From F1-120-MAGs238 sp964484185 (GTDB lineage Bacteria; Planctomycetota; Phycisphaerae; Phycisphaerales; UBA1924), in contig CAZAEQ010000021.1 in the NCBI GenBank assembly GCA_964484185.1, positions 12,442 through 76,441 of the forward strand: 64,000 nt of DNA. Reading direction: 5' to 3'. The notes beneath the pieces are model-generated. The model did not search any database and was not told the origin of the DNA. It saw nothing but the letters and a program-made list of their open reading frames with translations. Position numbers and translations under genes: made by a program. This document shows, piece after piece, positions 25,688 through 34,890 of the stretch. The stretch's first letter is position 1, and every line of letters starts with the position of its first letter.

Positions 25688-27091
25688 TCAGCATCCGCTG
25701 CTGTAGGCATCGGCGTAGTCAAGATAGTCGAAAAAATCGAGGTTGCCATCGAGGTTGAAGTCTGCGGCGGGGATGTTAGCGCTGAATGCGTCGACGAAGT
25801 CGTGAAGATCGAGAAAGTTGACCTGGTAGTCGGAGTTGAAGTCAGCGAGGCAAATGTCGCGAACGCCAATGATAGCACGTACGGCGGGTCCGCCGATGCA
25901 GGGTGCCATACTCACCTGAACATAGATCATTCCATCATCGCCAATGTCAAGACTAGAGCCGGGGTAGCTTGCCTCGAAAGCGCCAATGACGTAATCACAA
26001 AGTCCATCGTTGTTTACGTCAAGTTCGCTACCGTTGAACAGTAGCTCACGGGCACGCGTTCTGAAGTTTGTTGCCGGCCCTGCTACGAGCATGACTGAGC
26101 CGATGGACGGACCACTACTTCCGAAGACAAATCCGATTCGATTGCGATTGTTGATGCTGAGAGCGCCGACAGTCCCTCCTAGTCGATGAGCGCCAAATGT
26201 CTGATTCTCTCTCGCGATCACTGTATTTTTGTAAACCACAATTTCGTCATTGATCGTAGAAATATTGGTGTCGCCAGCGATCACCCAGTTGCCAGCATTA
26301 TTAATGCCAGTTGTTCGAAAGGTCATCCAGATCTCGCCCGTTGAACCAACAATTGCGAAACCTTGCCTGGCGACTATGGAATCGCTACTGGACAAATACA
26401 TGAACTCGCCAACAAGCGTGGATTCCGTGGTACTGAGTTTGTGAATCCGATGCTCGCCATTTGAGGAAATATCGAATGTGGAAGTGGGGTTGGCAAGTGG
26501 GGCGGTCGTCAAGCCGCCGTAGACGTTTCCGCCGAGAATAAGCGTTTCAAAAACGGGGGCGGACGGGTTTGCCACTCGAAAGTAGCCGTGATTGGTGATG
26601 GGGCCAGTCCGGGAATTGCAAATAGTCACTCCCCATATGACCGAGCCAACATCAGTCATTCTCGGATAGAAATTACCGCCGGAGAATTTGCCGGGCATGT
26701 GAGGAATTGGACTTTGGTCGGAGAGAAGATTTCCGGAGTCAGTCCAGATCGAGCGACCCTGCGTGGTCATGGGGCCGTAGACGAAATGGCCGGAATTGGA
26801 GGACCCCATTGAGCTCTCGATACCCACAAAACGCGGGGTACCTGAAGTTGGGCTGTACCAAGCAACACCATTGTTAATCCACACGAAATCGCCAGCGTCT
26901 GAACTGCCCGTAAAGCCAATTTCCCCGAGACCATTCGTAAAGGGGGCATTCACTCTCACACAAATACGACCGTTCGTACCGGGAAGCGCCTGCCCCTCAG
27001 CGATGATCAAGCGTACTGGAACGACGGCCATGGCAATGTCTGCGCTCATGACCATTGAGATGACAGAAACAGTAATTGCATCGATTCGCAC
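25688..27091 (-). CDS. Secreted GC-type dockerin protein, tandem copy A
   Basis: The 467-residue protein has a signal peptide (MRIDAITVSVISMVM, cleavage near A-M-A-V) and a long beta-rich body with alternating motifs such as 'G-E-I-G-F-T-G-S-S-D-A-G-D-F-V-W' and 'N-N-R-N-R-I-G-F-V'. The C-terminal duplicated module (DFNSDYQVNFLDLHDFVDAF and DFNLDGNLDFFDYLDYADAY) ends in SSGC. The first dockerin repeat is divergent (N-F-L-D-L-H-D). It is a paralogue of the protein encoded at 27335-28747, with matching order of motifs from end to end. It probably arose by tandem duplication and later divergence. Function is unknown; an extracellular or surface-attached role is inferred. Confidence 0.85.
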   Translation of the reverse strand: MRIDAITVSVISMVMSADIAMAVVPVRLIIAEGQALPGTNGRICVRVNAPFTNGLGEIGFTGSSDAGDFVWINNGVAWYSPTSGTPRFVGIESSMGSSNSGHFVYGPMTTQGRSIWTDSGNLLSDQSPIPHMPGKFSGGNFYPRMTDVGSVIWGVTICNSRTGPITNHGYFRVANPSAPVFETLILGGNVYGGLTTAPLANPTSTFDISSNGEHRIHKLSTTESTLVGEFMYLSSSDSIVARQGFAIVGSTGEIWMTFRTTGINNAGNWVIAGDTNISTINDEIVVYKNTVIARENQTFGAHRLGGTVGALSINNRNRIGFVFGSSGPSIGSVMLVAGPATNFRTRARELLFNGSELDVNNDGLCDYVIGAFEASYPGSSLDIGDDGMIYVQVSMAPCIGGPAVRAIIGVRDICLADFNSDYQVNFLDLHDFVDAFSANIPAADFNLDGNLDFFDYLDYADAYSSGC

Positions 27092-27167
27092 GATTGCTGT
27101 CCAATGCTGTCGAAGGTATCCGCCAGAATCACGTGATTATTGGGCGGCTATTGGTGACAGGAATGAG

Positions 27168-27196
27168 AGATTAATTCAATTGCTTGTGTAAATCAA
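27168..27196 (-). promoter_or_regulatory. Candidate promoter of dockerin gene copy A
   Basis: On the reverse strand, TTGATT (27191-27196), a 17-base spacer and TAATCT (27168-27173), about 75 bases before the ATG at 27091. It is close to a sigma-70 consensus. Confidence 0.5.
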
Positions 27197-27256
27197 GGTA
27201 ATTTTGTCACACGCGACGAGAATTTAAGACTGTGATTTGATCGTATTCGTGCATGG

Positions 27257-27292
27257 AAAAGCCGCGGCGAAGCCGGAGATGGGCTTAGCCGC
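27257..27292 (-). terminator. Terminator of dockerin gene copy B
   Basis: On the reverse strand, GCGGCTAAGCC, a 7-base loop and GGCTTCGCCGC pair at 10 of 11 positions, followed by GGCTTTTCC. It lies about 45 bases past the stop of the 27335-28747 gene. Confidence 0.65.
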
Positions 27293-27334
27293 AGTGGAAA
27301 TAAGTCTCCCATGAGAATTCGAATGTTTTGCGGA

Positions 27335-28747
27335 TCAGCAGGGTGAGCTGAAAGCATCGACAAAGTCGAGGTAATCAAAGAAGTCGATGACGCCGTCGAG
27401 GTTGAAATCGGCAGAAGCGAGGTTTGCGGAGAATGCATCGACGAAGTCCAGGTAGTCGAAGAAGTCAACGACACCATCGCTGTTGAAGTCAGCGAGGCAG
27501 ACATCGCGGACGCCGATGATGGCTTCGACGGCTGTGCCGCCGGCGCAGGGGGTCATGGAGACCTGGACGTAGACCATTCCGTCATCGCCCAGGTCGAGCC
27601 CGGGAGCGATGGTGTTGCTTGCTTCGAAGTCTGTGATTGCATAATCGCAGACATTGTCGTTATCTACATCGATCTGGCTTCCAACCGAGAGAAGCACATG
27701 TGCGTCGCCGATGAAGCTGGCTGCGGGACCGGCGACGAGTGAACTGGGGCTTCCGGTGCCGCCAGCGCAAATGAATGCGACGCGATTGCGGTTATTGATG
27801 CTGATGGCATCGACAGCTCCCATCATTGTTGACCCGCCGATTGACATGCCTTCACGCATGATAATGGTGTTGTTGAAGACGATGATTTCGTCGCTGGTCG
27901 TGGCGCTGTTGGTGTCGGCGGCAATGACCCAGTTGCCGGAGTTATTGACTCCGGGAATACGGAAAGTTGTATAGAGCTCTGTCACAAGAGCCGGAGTCTG
28001 GGACCCCTCGCGCGCAATGACGCGATCGGTGGATGAGTGGTACATGAAGCTGTCGGCGGTCGTTGCGCCGGTAGCGGTGAGGTTGTGAACGCGGTGGTTG
28101 CCGTTCCCGGAGACGTCGTATGCGAAGTTGGTAGCGGCGGTGGTGATTGTGAGACCGCCGTAGACCTGGCCGCCGAGAATGAGAAGTTGGAAGACTGGTG
28201 CGCTGGGATCATTCGCGCGGAGGAAGCCGCGGTTGGTGGTCGTGCCACCGATCGCATCGCGGAAGCCGGCGGGCCAGATCGCTGCGCCTGAATCTGTCAT
28301 GCGGGGGCGCGAGTTGTACGAGGAGAACTTGCCCGGAAGAATCGAATTGAGAGAGTCATCTTCTGTGAGGAGCATGCCAGCCTGGGTCCAGACGCTATCG
28401 CCTGCAGGTGCTGCGGCGGTGGGGCTGTAGATAAAGCCTCCTGCGTCAGAGACGCCCATGGTTCCTTCGGTGCCAGTGAGAGTGTGGGTGGTGGCACTGG
28501 AGTTCAGCCAGACGACGCCGGTGTCGTACCAGACAAAATTTCCGCCGCCACCGATGGCGGCTCCGGTGAAACCGACTTTGCCGAGGCTGTTCACATATGG
28601 GTCGTTCAGGGCGCCGCAGGTTGAACCGGAGATACCGCCCGGGAGCGGCATTCCCTGGGCGATGACGAGTTGGGCCTTTACCTGCGCGTTGGCAAGGCCG
28701 GCGCAGGCCGCAAGAAGGGCGACGGTGAGGATAATTTGATTACGCAC
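27335..28747 (-). CDS. Secreted GC-type dockerin protein, tandem copy B
   Basis: The preferred start is GTG 28747, eight bases after GGAG, which gives the compact signal peptide V-R-N-Q-I-I-L-T-V-A-L-L-A-A-C-A-G-L-A-N-A. An ATG further up (28792) would add 15 residues without a ribosome site. The product is about 470 residues. Its body matches copy A motif by motif (V-I-A-Q-G-M-P-L-P-G-G, K-V-G-F-T-G-A-A, N-N-S-G-N-W-V-I-A-A-D-T-N, I-S-I-N-N-R-N-R-V-A). The C-terminal dockerin pair is canonical (DFNSDGVVDFFDYLDFVDAF and DFNLDGVIDFFDYLDFVDAF), but the last residues are S-S-P-C rather than G-C. It is expected to be exported and attached through the dockerin-like tail; the partner is unknown. 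Confidence 0.87.
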   Translation of the reverse strand: MRNQIILTVALLAACAGLANAQVKAQLVIAQGMPLPGGISGSTCGALNDPYVNSLGKVGFTGAAIGGGGNFVWYDTGVVWLNSSATTHTLTGTEGTMGVSDAGGFIYSPTAAAPAGDSVWTQAGMLLTEDDSLNSILPGKFSSYNSRPRMTDSGAAIWPAGFRDAIGGTTTNRGFLRANDPSAPVFQLLILGGQVYGGLTITTAATNFAYDVSGNGNHRVHNLTATGATTADSFMYHSSTDRVIAREGSQTPALVTELYTTFRIPGVNNSGNWVIAADTNSATTSDEIIVFNNTIIMREGMSIGGSTMMGAVDAISINNRNRVAFICAGGTGSPSSLVAGPAASFIGDAHVLLSVGSQIDVDNDNVCDYAITDFEASNTIAPGLDLGDDGMVYVQVSMTPCAGGTAVEAIIGVRDVCLADFNSDGVVDFFDYLDFVDAFSANLASADFNLDGVIDFFDYLDFVDAFSSPC

Positions 28748-28938
28748 GGAAACACTCCTGCTTATTTTCGAAGCGAGAAATCCAACCTGCAAAGGGGAGC
28801 CACGCGACTACACGCTTTGACACAGACGGATGGGAATCAGAGTAACGCAAGCACATCAATTTCACAAGCAAAAACTTCAGGAGTTTACAGGAAAGCCGCC
28901 TTAAAGCACAGGAAACGGGTTCTGGGGCGCAACACGGC

Positions 28939-28967
28939 TTGACAATCTGGAGAGTTTGGGTCATACT
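28939..28967 (+). promoter_or_regulatory. Consensus promoter of mgtC, apparently leaderless
   Basis: TTGACA (28939-28944), a 17-base spacer and CATACT (28962-28967). Six bases separate the -10 from ATG 28974, so transcription should begin at the start codon. Confidence 0.75.
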
Positions 28968-28973
28968 CGCCGA

Positions 28974-29576
28974 ATGGTTCATATGTCAGATGGTGAGATT
29001 TTTGTGCGGGTTGCCGGCGCGTTGCTGTGTGGCGCTCTGGTGGGTATCGAGCGCGAGCGGAAAAACCGGCCAGCGGGTTTTCGCACGATGATTTTGATTT
29101 CGCTTGGAAGCTGCGGCTTTATTCTTTTGACACTTGAAGCGGTTGCGACGGTCAATGAAACCGTGATCAAGAGTTGGCCCGCGGGGACACCTTTGCCTGG
29201 GCAAGCGGAGATCAGTCGCGCGATTCAAGGGTTGATGGGCGGGATCGGATTTCTGGGCGCGGGCGCGGTGATTCAGAACAAGCGGGCGGTCCGAGGCTTG
29301 ACTACTGCGGCGGCGGTATGGGTGGTTGCCGCCCTTGGTGCAGCGTGCGGGATGGGGGCGTATCGGCTGGCGATGATACTGGGCGGGGCCACGCTGTTTA
29401 CGCTGGTCATTCTTGATTACGTAGAGAATCGGTTTTTCCCTGAGCCTGTTGATTTTGAGAATGGAAAAAAGAATGGGAAAGCGGATTCGTCACACGATGC
29501 AAGGCGGATTGAGGTAGTGTCAGATGATGGATACGGGCCTGCGCGACTGCGGGGCGAAGATGGGCCAGGGCATTAG
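28974..29576 (+). CDS. mgtC: MgtC/SapB family membrane protein
   Basis: The roughly 200-residue inner-membrane protein shows the MgtC core: V-R-V-A-G-A-L-L-C-G-A-L-V-G-I-E-R-E-R with the conserved acidic/basic patch, F-R-T-M-I-L-I-S-L-G-S-C, I-Q-G-L-M-G-G-I-G-F-L-G-A-G-A-V and V-R-G-L-T-T-A-A-A-V-W-V. Four to five helices are followed by a hydrophilic tail of about 50 residues, shorter than the ACT-like domain of Salmonella MgtC. The family is linked to magnesium limitation and membrane-potential control, not magnesium uptake itself. ATG 28974 is preferred because the promoter places the transcript start there; ATG 28983 is possible. Its 3' end is convergent with the next gene, four bases apart. 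Confidence 0.88.
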   Translation: MVHMSDGEIFVRVAGALLCGALVGIERERKNRPAGFRTMILISLGSCGFILLTLEAVATVNETVIKSWPAGTPLPGQAEISRAIQGLMGGIGFLGAGAVIQNKRAVRGLTTAAAVWVVAALGAACGMGAYRLAMILGGATLFTLVILDYVENRFFPEPVDFENGKKNGKADSSHDARRIEVVSDDGYGPARLRGEDGPGH

Positions 29577-29580
29577 CAGC

Positions 29581-31080
29581 TTACTTGGCCACGAGCGGGA
29601 GGGAGAGGTCAATTATTTTTTTGCCGCGGCGCAGGGTGAATGCGGTCTGGTCGCCGGGCTGGCACTGCGAGAGCAGACGGACGAGTTCTGGGATTTCGCG
29701 GACGGGGCGATGGTTGAAGGTGAGCAGGACGTCGCCGGACTTGAAGAGTGGGTGGCCGTACGCAAAAGAGATAACTGGACCCTCGCCGTTACCTGCGGAC
29801 ACTTCGACGCCCATGGATGCGCCGCCATCCGGAACGTTTTCGTTGATTTCATTGAGTGAGCGAATATATTTTTTATAATCTTGCTCAGCTTCGGGTTCGC
29901 TCAGTTGCAGGGCAAGGCGGAGGGCGGTGAACGCGGAGGTGTCTTCTCCGTAGTGCTCGCAATAAGCCTGATACCAGCCTTTGAGTTTATTTTTGGAGTT
30001 GAGGTACATGAAGAATGTGCGGGCCTGGGCATAGGTTGCCAGGGGACGGTTGGAAGAGAATTCCTGATCGGTCATCGTTGAAAGCTGGCGGATCGTGAGA
30101 GCTTTTTTGTTGCGTTCGAGGCGGATGACGGCGTTGGTGCGCCAGGAATGTGCGGGAGTGATTGTTCCGGTCGCGAGATCGCCAGTGAGGTCGTAGTCCT
30201 CGGCGAGGCAGCACATTCCTTCCTGGAGCCAGAGCGGGTAGGTCTGGCCGCGGCGAGTCATGTCGCGCCAGTGGAGGGTGTGCATGAATTCATGGCGGAG
30301 GGTTGAGCCAAGGTCTTGAGCGACGAGGCGTTTTTGTTCGTGGTTGTATTCGCCGCCGATGGTGGCGATACTGCCGGGCGCGGGCGGGCCATAAGTTTCA
30401 GTGAGCCACTGGTTGAAGTTCTGTTTATTGGGAAGAATGAGCAAAACCCAGGGGTCGAGCGCGAGTTCAGAAGGCTTGCTGAGATTGGGGAAGATGTTGG
30501 TGGTGGCCCAGCGTGCGATGGCCGCGAGTTCGGTCTTGCTGACATTGACGGAGTTGGCATCGAAGGTTGAGATGTAGGCGATTTTCAGATCTTCATCGCG
30601 GATGGGTTGAGCTTTGGGGACGTATTTCTGATAGCGGGTGATGGTGCGGGCGAGATTGGCCTCGAGGACTGCTGTCCAGTCTTTAAAGATGGCTTGAATT
30701 TCGGGGGCGGGCACCGTGGCGGCGAGGTAGGGGTCGCGCTTCATGCGGCGAATGTCGTCGTAGCCATTGTTGATGGCGGCGACGAGCGCTTCGATGCAGA
30801 TGGAGGGATCGCGGCGCTGGGCACCCAGTGAGCATGCGAGGTTGTAGCTTGCGATTGGGTCTTCGGGCCAGATTTCGAGCTGGGCGCGGAAGAGGGCTTC
30901 GGCGCCCTCCTGGGAGCCTTTGCGGAATTGCTCTTCGTTTTCGCGGGCAAGAACCGCGTATTTTTCGCGGCGTTGTTTTTCGGTGAGGGGTGGGGCACCA
31001 AGGGCGCTGCTGGCGCAGAGAAGAGTGATCCAGGAAGCTGCGAGAAGGCGGGCCAGAGAGTTGGCGGAATAGTTGGTCAT
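29581..31080 (-). CDS. Exported gluzincin-like peptidase with PDZ-type domain
   Basis: The 499-residue protein has a signal peptide (L-L-A-A-S-W-I-T-L-L-C-A-S-S-A-L-G-A). A TPR-like N-terminal region (G-A-E-A-L-F-R-A-Q-L, D-P-I-A-S-Y-N-L-A-C) is followed by a metalloprotease-type centre: the zinc motif L-R-H-E-F-M-H-T-L-H (HExxH, about residue 262) and a downstream W-L-Q-E-G-M-C-C-L-A-E, the usual place of the third ligand Glu. The C-terminus (about 415-499) looks like a PDZ domain (G-V-E-V, F-K-S-G-D-V-L-L-T-F-N, V-R-L-L-S, F-T-L-R-R-G). It probably acts in the periplasm. The exact family name and substrate are uncertain, but the HExxH plus WLxEG layout is clear. Confidence 0.8.
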   Translation of the reverse strand: MTNYSANSLARLLAASWITLLCASSALGAPPLTEKQRREKYAVLARENEEQFRKGSQEGAEALFRAQLEIWPEDPIASYNLACSLGAQRRDPSICIEALVAAINNGYDDIRRMKRDPYLAATVPAPEIQAIFKDWTAVLEANLARTITRYQKYVPKAQPIRDEDLKIAYISTFDANSVNVSKTELAAIARWATTNIFPNLSKPSELALDPWVLLILPNKQNFNQWLTETYGPPAPGSIATIGGEYNHEQKRLVAQDLGSTLRHEFMHTLHWRDMTRRGQTYPLWLQEGMCCLAEDYDLTGDLATGTITPAHSWRTNAVIRLERNKKALTIRQLSTMTDQEFSSNRPLATYAQARTFFMYLNSKNKLKGWYQAYCEHYGEDTSAFTALRLALQLSEPEAEQDYKKYIRSLNEINENVPDGGASMGVEVSAGNGEGPVISFAYGHPLFKSGDVLLTFNHRPVREIPELVRLLSQCQPGDQTAFTLRRGKKIIDLSLPLVAK

Positions 31081-31151
31081 GCGAGAATTGAGTTTAGGTG
31101 TATACGCATCGGATGAATAGGCGTTCCAGGATGCGAATGTTGGCAGTCAAT

Positions 31152-32804
31152 TCAGCGGGGGAACCCGATATTTTGCTGCGATGATGGCGTTGGCGCGGCT
31201 CGGCCTGGGATCCGCGCGTACACATCGTCGCGCTCCCAGCGAGCGTGGGGCATAAAGACCCAGTCCTTGTTGAATTCCTTGGGACTCAGGCGTTTGGCGA
31301 ATCCACTGAGAAGAGAGCGTTCGGTAGAGCGGACGCCGCCATTATCGATCAGGTCGCTGCCAATGGTGTAGAGCAAGGGCCTGTGGTCCTCGATCCTGTA
31401 CTTCAGCGGCTTGCCGTCCCAGAGGTCAATGGGGAGTGCGGGCAGCAATGTGGGGACAAGGGCGTCGAGAGTTGTGGGATAGTGGCCGCTGCGGCGGCGG
31501 AATATCTCTAGTGCGAGTGCGGTGAGGGTGGCATCCCGATCAAGCGTTGCATCTTCACAGGCCTTGATGGACCAGCGGAAAAACGACCAAGAGCTGTGGT
31601 GATCGCATTGGGTCCAGAGCGTCGCATGATAGAGGTATGTATCGAGCTTCGTAGGCTCGAGATCGACCGTTCGCTCCCAGCGCGGCACGCGTTCCTGCTC
31701 TCTTGCTTCGACGAGCAGTTCATGGACGGCTTCAGACATCTGGTTGCGGCTTGCGATGAATACCGGAGCGATGGGCGCGAGTAGTGTGTGGAAGAATGTC
31801 GGCGGACGGTTGCGATCGCTGTACACACCAGCGACAAAATCCGGAAGAGATTCGAGGCCCTCACGCGTGAGATAGCCGTGCGGATCGCTGGAATAGGCGC
31901 GTTGCAGCCAGTCCTCAATGTACGCGCTCGAGGATTCATAGTCCGGGTGCATCGGGTCGTCAGCTGCGCAGCGCAGGCTAAGCATGAGATCGGTCAGCTG
32001 TGACTCACTCAGGGCATCGGGATACACCGTGAGAATCCGGCGAATCTCTTCGGTGGCATTGCGGAGTATGTCGAATTGCACAGAATCAGAGTAGCAAAAG
32101 CGTTCCAGACCAAGCTGGCGGGACAGGTTGAGCATCGCGCGGAGGTCTCGGCAGCAGCGCTCGGTGTCTCCGGTGTCGATGGCCACGCGTGCATCGATTA
32201 GGAGCGACCGATTCGCGACTCTGCACCAGCTCAGGTGTGAGATTGAAAAGAGTTTATTGAGCGCAGGATTGCTGGAGCCCGGATTCAGTGTCGCCGATGG
32301 GTCTTTTGATCTGGTGATCTGTTCGAATACGACCGGATCATCACCATCGGTGACCACAGCGCCGATGGTGGGCAGTTCCGCGGCCCGTCGCAGGCTTTCA
32401 ATTTCTGATGCGTAGTTGATGCAATACTGCTTTGCCTCTTCCCACGCTGGTTCTTCCGGGACTGCATATGGGAACACTCTGCTGAGGTGTGGAAACTTCT
32501 CACTGTCGTAGACGTTGAGCTTGTAGAGCAGTACGTAGAACGCTCGATAGGTTTCAAAAGCTCGCTCCGAAGGCGGCGATGTGTCGCGGTCGGCAAATTC
32601 TTTGGTGTAGTTGCGCGTCAGGGTGGGCCGGACTGTGTAGTAGCGAGCACTGAGCACGCCATAGCCGACTAGAAGGAATAGCACAAGGAAACCGAGGCCG
32701 CGACGTACGCGACGACCGATGCTCCGAACGTGCGGCGGTTGCAGGTTCGAAGCGCTGTTTGCTCCAACATTGGAGTCTGAGATTTGCCGGGCTGATTCGT
32801 TCAT
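31152..32804 (-). CDS. Membrane-anchored planctomycete protein, paralogue B
   Basis: The 550-residue protein has a basic N-terminus, one membrane helix (R-G-L-G-F-L-V-L-F-L-L-V-G-Y-G-V-L) and a large exported domain. The C-terminal motif L-A-L-E-I-F-R-R-R-S-G-H-Y-P, then L-P-I-D-L-W-D-G-K-P-L-K-Y-R and L-Y-T-I-G-S-D-L-I-D-N-G-G resembles the end of pseudopilin-type (T2SS G-like) proteins, which is frequent in planctomycetes outside true pilins. It is a paralogue of the protein encoded at 32947-34890, colinear over the exported domain but lacking that protein's N-terminal cytoplasmic extension. A terminator separates the two, so this copy may depend on read-through or its own promoter. Function unknown. 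Confidence 0.75.
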   Translation of the reverse strand: MNESARQISDSNVGANSASNLQPPHVRSIGRRVRRGLGFLVLFLLVGYGVLSARYYTVRPTLTRNYTKEFADRDTSPPSERAFETYRAFYVLLYKLNVYDSEKFPHLSRVFPYAVPEEPAWEEAKQYCINYASEIESLRRAAELPTIGAVVTDGDDPVVFEQITRSKDPSATLNPGSSNPALNKLFSISHLSWCRVANRSLLIDARVAIDTGDTERCCRDLRAMLNLSRQLGLERFCYSDSVQFDILRNATEEIRRILTVYPDALSESQLTDLMLSLRCAADDPMHPDYESSSAYIEDWLQRAYSSDPHGYLTREGLESLPDFVAGVYSDRNRPPTFFHTLLAPIAPVFIASRNQMSEAVHELLVEAREQERVPRWERTVDLEPTKLDTYLYHATLWTQCDHHSSWSFFRWSIKACEDATLDRDATLTALALEIFRRRSGHYPTTLDALVPTLLPALPIDLWDGKPLKYRIEDHRPLLYTIGSDLIDNGGVRSTERSLLSGFAKRLSPKEFNKDWVFMPHARWERDDVYARIPGRAAPTPSSQQNIGFPR

Positions 32805-32890
32805 GAAGTGAAACTTGCATGCATTGACAGGCGGGAAGGGCTCGTGAGATCAGAGAGTGTACAAGTTTGACGCGGTCCCGGGTTCAAAAG

Positions 32891-32915
32891 TATAAAAACC
32901 CGCAGGTGCGGGTTT
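32891..32915 (-). terminator. Intrinsic terminator after the HAAS-type gene
   Basis: On the reverse strand, AAACCCGC, loop ACCT, GCGGGTTT running into TTTTTATA. It lies about 30 bases past the stop of the 32947-34890 gene and 90 bases before the next gene. Confidence 0.85.
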
Positions 32916-32946
32916 GGGGGTAACTGTGAATTGTGATGCCGATTGA

Positions 32947-34890
32947 TCAGGATTTGCCGGGGGTTGGGTAGACGAGTGTGCCGGTGGGCTCTGGCGTGGT
33001 CGGCGCAGTGGGCGTTGACGGTGCCGGAGGCTTGACGGGGAGGTTGGTTGGGGCTTTCCGGATCTGGGGCATGAAGAGCCAGTCTTTATCTTTGCTGTAG
33101 TCGCGCAGGGTGTCTTTGCGGCCCTGGAGGACTGACCAGTCATCCGTCGCTGCGCCGTTGTTGTCGATTTTGTCGCACCCGACGGTGTAGAGCACGGGCT
33201 TGCCATCTACCAGGCGGTACTTGAGGGGCTTGCCATCCCACATGTCTATTGGAAGCGAGGGCAGGACAGCGGGGACGAGTTCGGCAAGGGTTGCGGGGTA
33301 CTTGCCGGTGCGGCGATGATGAAGTTCGAGGGCGATGGCGGCGAGCGTTGCATCGCGATTCATGACGCCGGTTTCGCAGGCTTCGGTAGCTTTTGTAAAG
33401 GAGGGGACAAAGACGAGGATTGGCATGAGCCGAGCTTTGGTGACCGTTGACTGGGTGATCTTTTCAATTTCAGTCTCTGCGCGGTATGAGGTGCGTTGCC
33501 AGCGCGGGGTCGCGGCGTCTTGCTCGGCGGCGGCAGCAAGAAACGCATAGGTGTCGCGAAGTTCTTTGCGGCCAGCGAGCACAGTGGGTATGACGGGTGA
33601 TGCGACTTTGTAGAAAATAGAGTCGTCTATGTCTTTCTGGGTGCTTGAGCTGCCTCCACTGATCGCGTTCAGTGTATTGAAGCCTTCGGGCGTGAGGCGG
33701 CCATCGCCGTTGCCATCATCGGTGAATGCACGTTGCAGCCAGTCTTCCATCCAGAGCCGTTCTGAATCAATGTTGGGCTTCAGCGTGCCATCGGTCGCGG
33801 CAGAGAGAGCGTGAGCCAGGTCGATCATTTGTGCTTCGGAGAAGGTCTCGGGGGCCTCGGTCAGAATCCGCCGAATTTCCTGAGTCGTCAGAGCGACAAC
33901 GGCGACGTGAACCAGGCGGCCAATGAGGAATGGTTCGGCCCCGAGTTGATGAGCGACGCCAAAGAGAGCGAGGAGATTCTGGTGACAACGATTGACATCT
34001 TTTTCCGCAAGTGCGACACGCGCATCGACCACGAGTGAACGAGCGATCATGCGTGACCAGCCGAGATAGGGAAGAAGTACTCCCATGAGTTCGGGATTCT
34101 CATCACCTTCAGCGCGCTGGCTCCTGGGGTCTGCAACGAGCGTGACTTCCTTGAAGACAACCGGATCGTCAGCGTTGGTGACGGGAGCACCAAGGGTTGG
34201 GAACGCGCTGGCGCGTCGGACCATTTCGAGGTCGGCGGCGAACTGTTTGCTGTATTTCACTGCATCGGCCCAGGCTGCTTCGCCGGGCATGACTTCCGGG
34301 GTCACGTTGACGAGGTCGGGGAAATTCTCGACGATTTTGGCCTTTTGCTGGTTGATGTAGAACGTGCGGTAGACGGGATAGGCACGCTGTTCTTCCGGAG
34401 CGGCGGTGCGGGCGGCGAGTTCCTTGGAATAGTTGCGTGCGATGTTGGGCGATGAGGTGTAGTAGCGAACGGCCATGACACCGTAGACGAGGCCGCAGAC
34501 GAGCAGGAGGACGCCGCCGCCCTGGAGCGAGCGGCGGGCGATCTGCCAGGCGAGCGGACGGTTTTTGAGTTTGGCTTCGCGGATTGATTGTGCAGCAGTC
34601 ATTGGGTCTCCAAATGATTCGGTTGCCTGCATGGGATCGATTCCGGATTCGAGTGCATCGCGGAAGTGGGCAATGAGTTCGCGGGCGACATCGTTCTGTT
34701 CACCGGCCCAGAGGCGAGTTGCTTTCACGACGCGGGTGATGAGTTCGTGGCAGGGGGTAGGGAGTTGGGCGAGCTCGAGAGGGGAAGCAGGTTTGGGCTT
34801 GGAGGCGGTGAGGAGCATGCCGCGGATGCTGAAGGGGAGCGGGATTCTGGATTTCCAGAATGAGGGCTGATTGGGGAGGACGGAAGTCAT
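32947..34890 (-). CDS. HAAS-like domain membrane protein, paralogue A
   Basis: This 647-residue protein starts with a cytoplasmic region (about 1-115) containing L-I-A-H-F-R-D-A-L-E-S-G, A-T-E-S-F-G-D-P and a downstream A-Q-S-I-R-E-A-K-L. This resembles the HAAS/DUF1700-type signalling domain usually encoded next to PadR regulators. One helix follows (G-G-G-V-L-L-L-V-C-G-L-V-Y-G-V-M), then an exported domain shared with paralogue B and ending in the same L-P-I-D-M-W-D-G-K-P-L-K-Y-R and Y-T-V-G-C-D-K-I-D-N-N-G motifs. The tail is Pro-rich. Its ATG overlaps the padR stop by four bases, so the two are co-translated. I infer that it senses or transmits an envelope signal to, or under control of, PadR. 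Confidence 0.8.
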   Translation of the reverse strand: MTSVLPNQPSFWKSRIPLPFSIRGMLLTASKPKPASPLELAQLPTPCHELITRVVKATRLWAGEQNDVARELIAHFRDALESGIDPMQATESFGDPMTAAQSIREAKLKNRPLAWQIARRSLQGGGVLLLVCGLVYGVMAVRYYTSSPNIARNYSKELAARTAAPEEQRAYPVYRTFYINQQKAKIVENFPDLVNVTPEVMPGEAAWADAVKYSKQFAADLEMVRRASAFPTLGAPVTNADDPVVFKEVTLVADPRSQRAEGDENPELMGVLLPYLGWSRMIARSLVVDARVALAEKDVNRCHQNLLALFGVAHQLGAEPFLIGRLVHVAVVALTTQEIRRILTEAPETFSEAQMIDLAHALSAATDGTLKPNIDSERLWMEDWLQRAFTDDGNGDGRLTPEGFNTLNAISGGSSSTQKDIDDSIFYKVASPVIPTVLAGRKELRDTYAFLAAAAEQDAATPRWQRTSYRAETEIEKITQSTVTKARLMPILVFVPSFTKATEACETGVMNRDATLAAIALELHHRRTGKYPATLAELVPAVLPSLPIDMWDGKPLKYRLVDGKPVLYTVGCDKIDNNGAATDDWSVLQGRKDTLRDYSKDKDWLFMPQIRKAPTNLPVKPPAPSTPTAPTTPEPTGTLVYPTPGKS

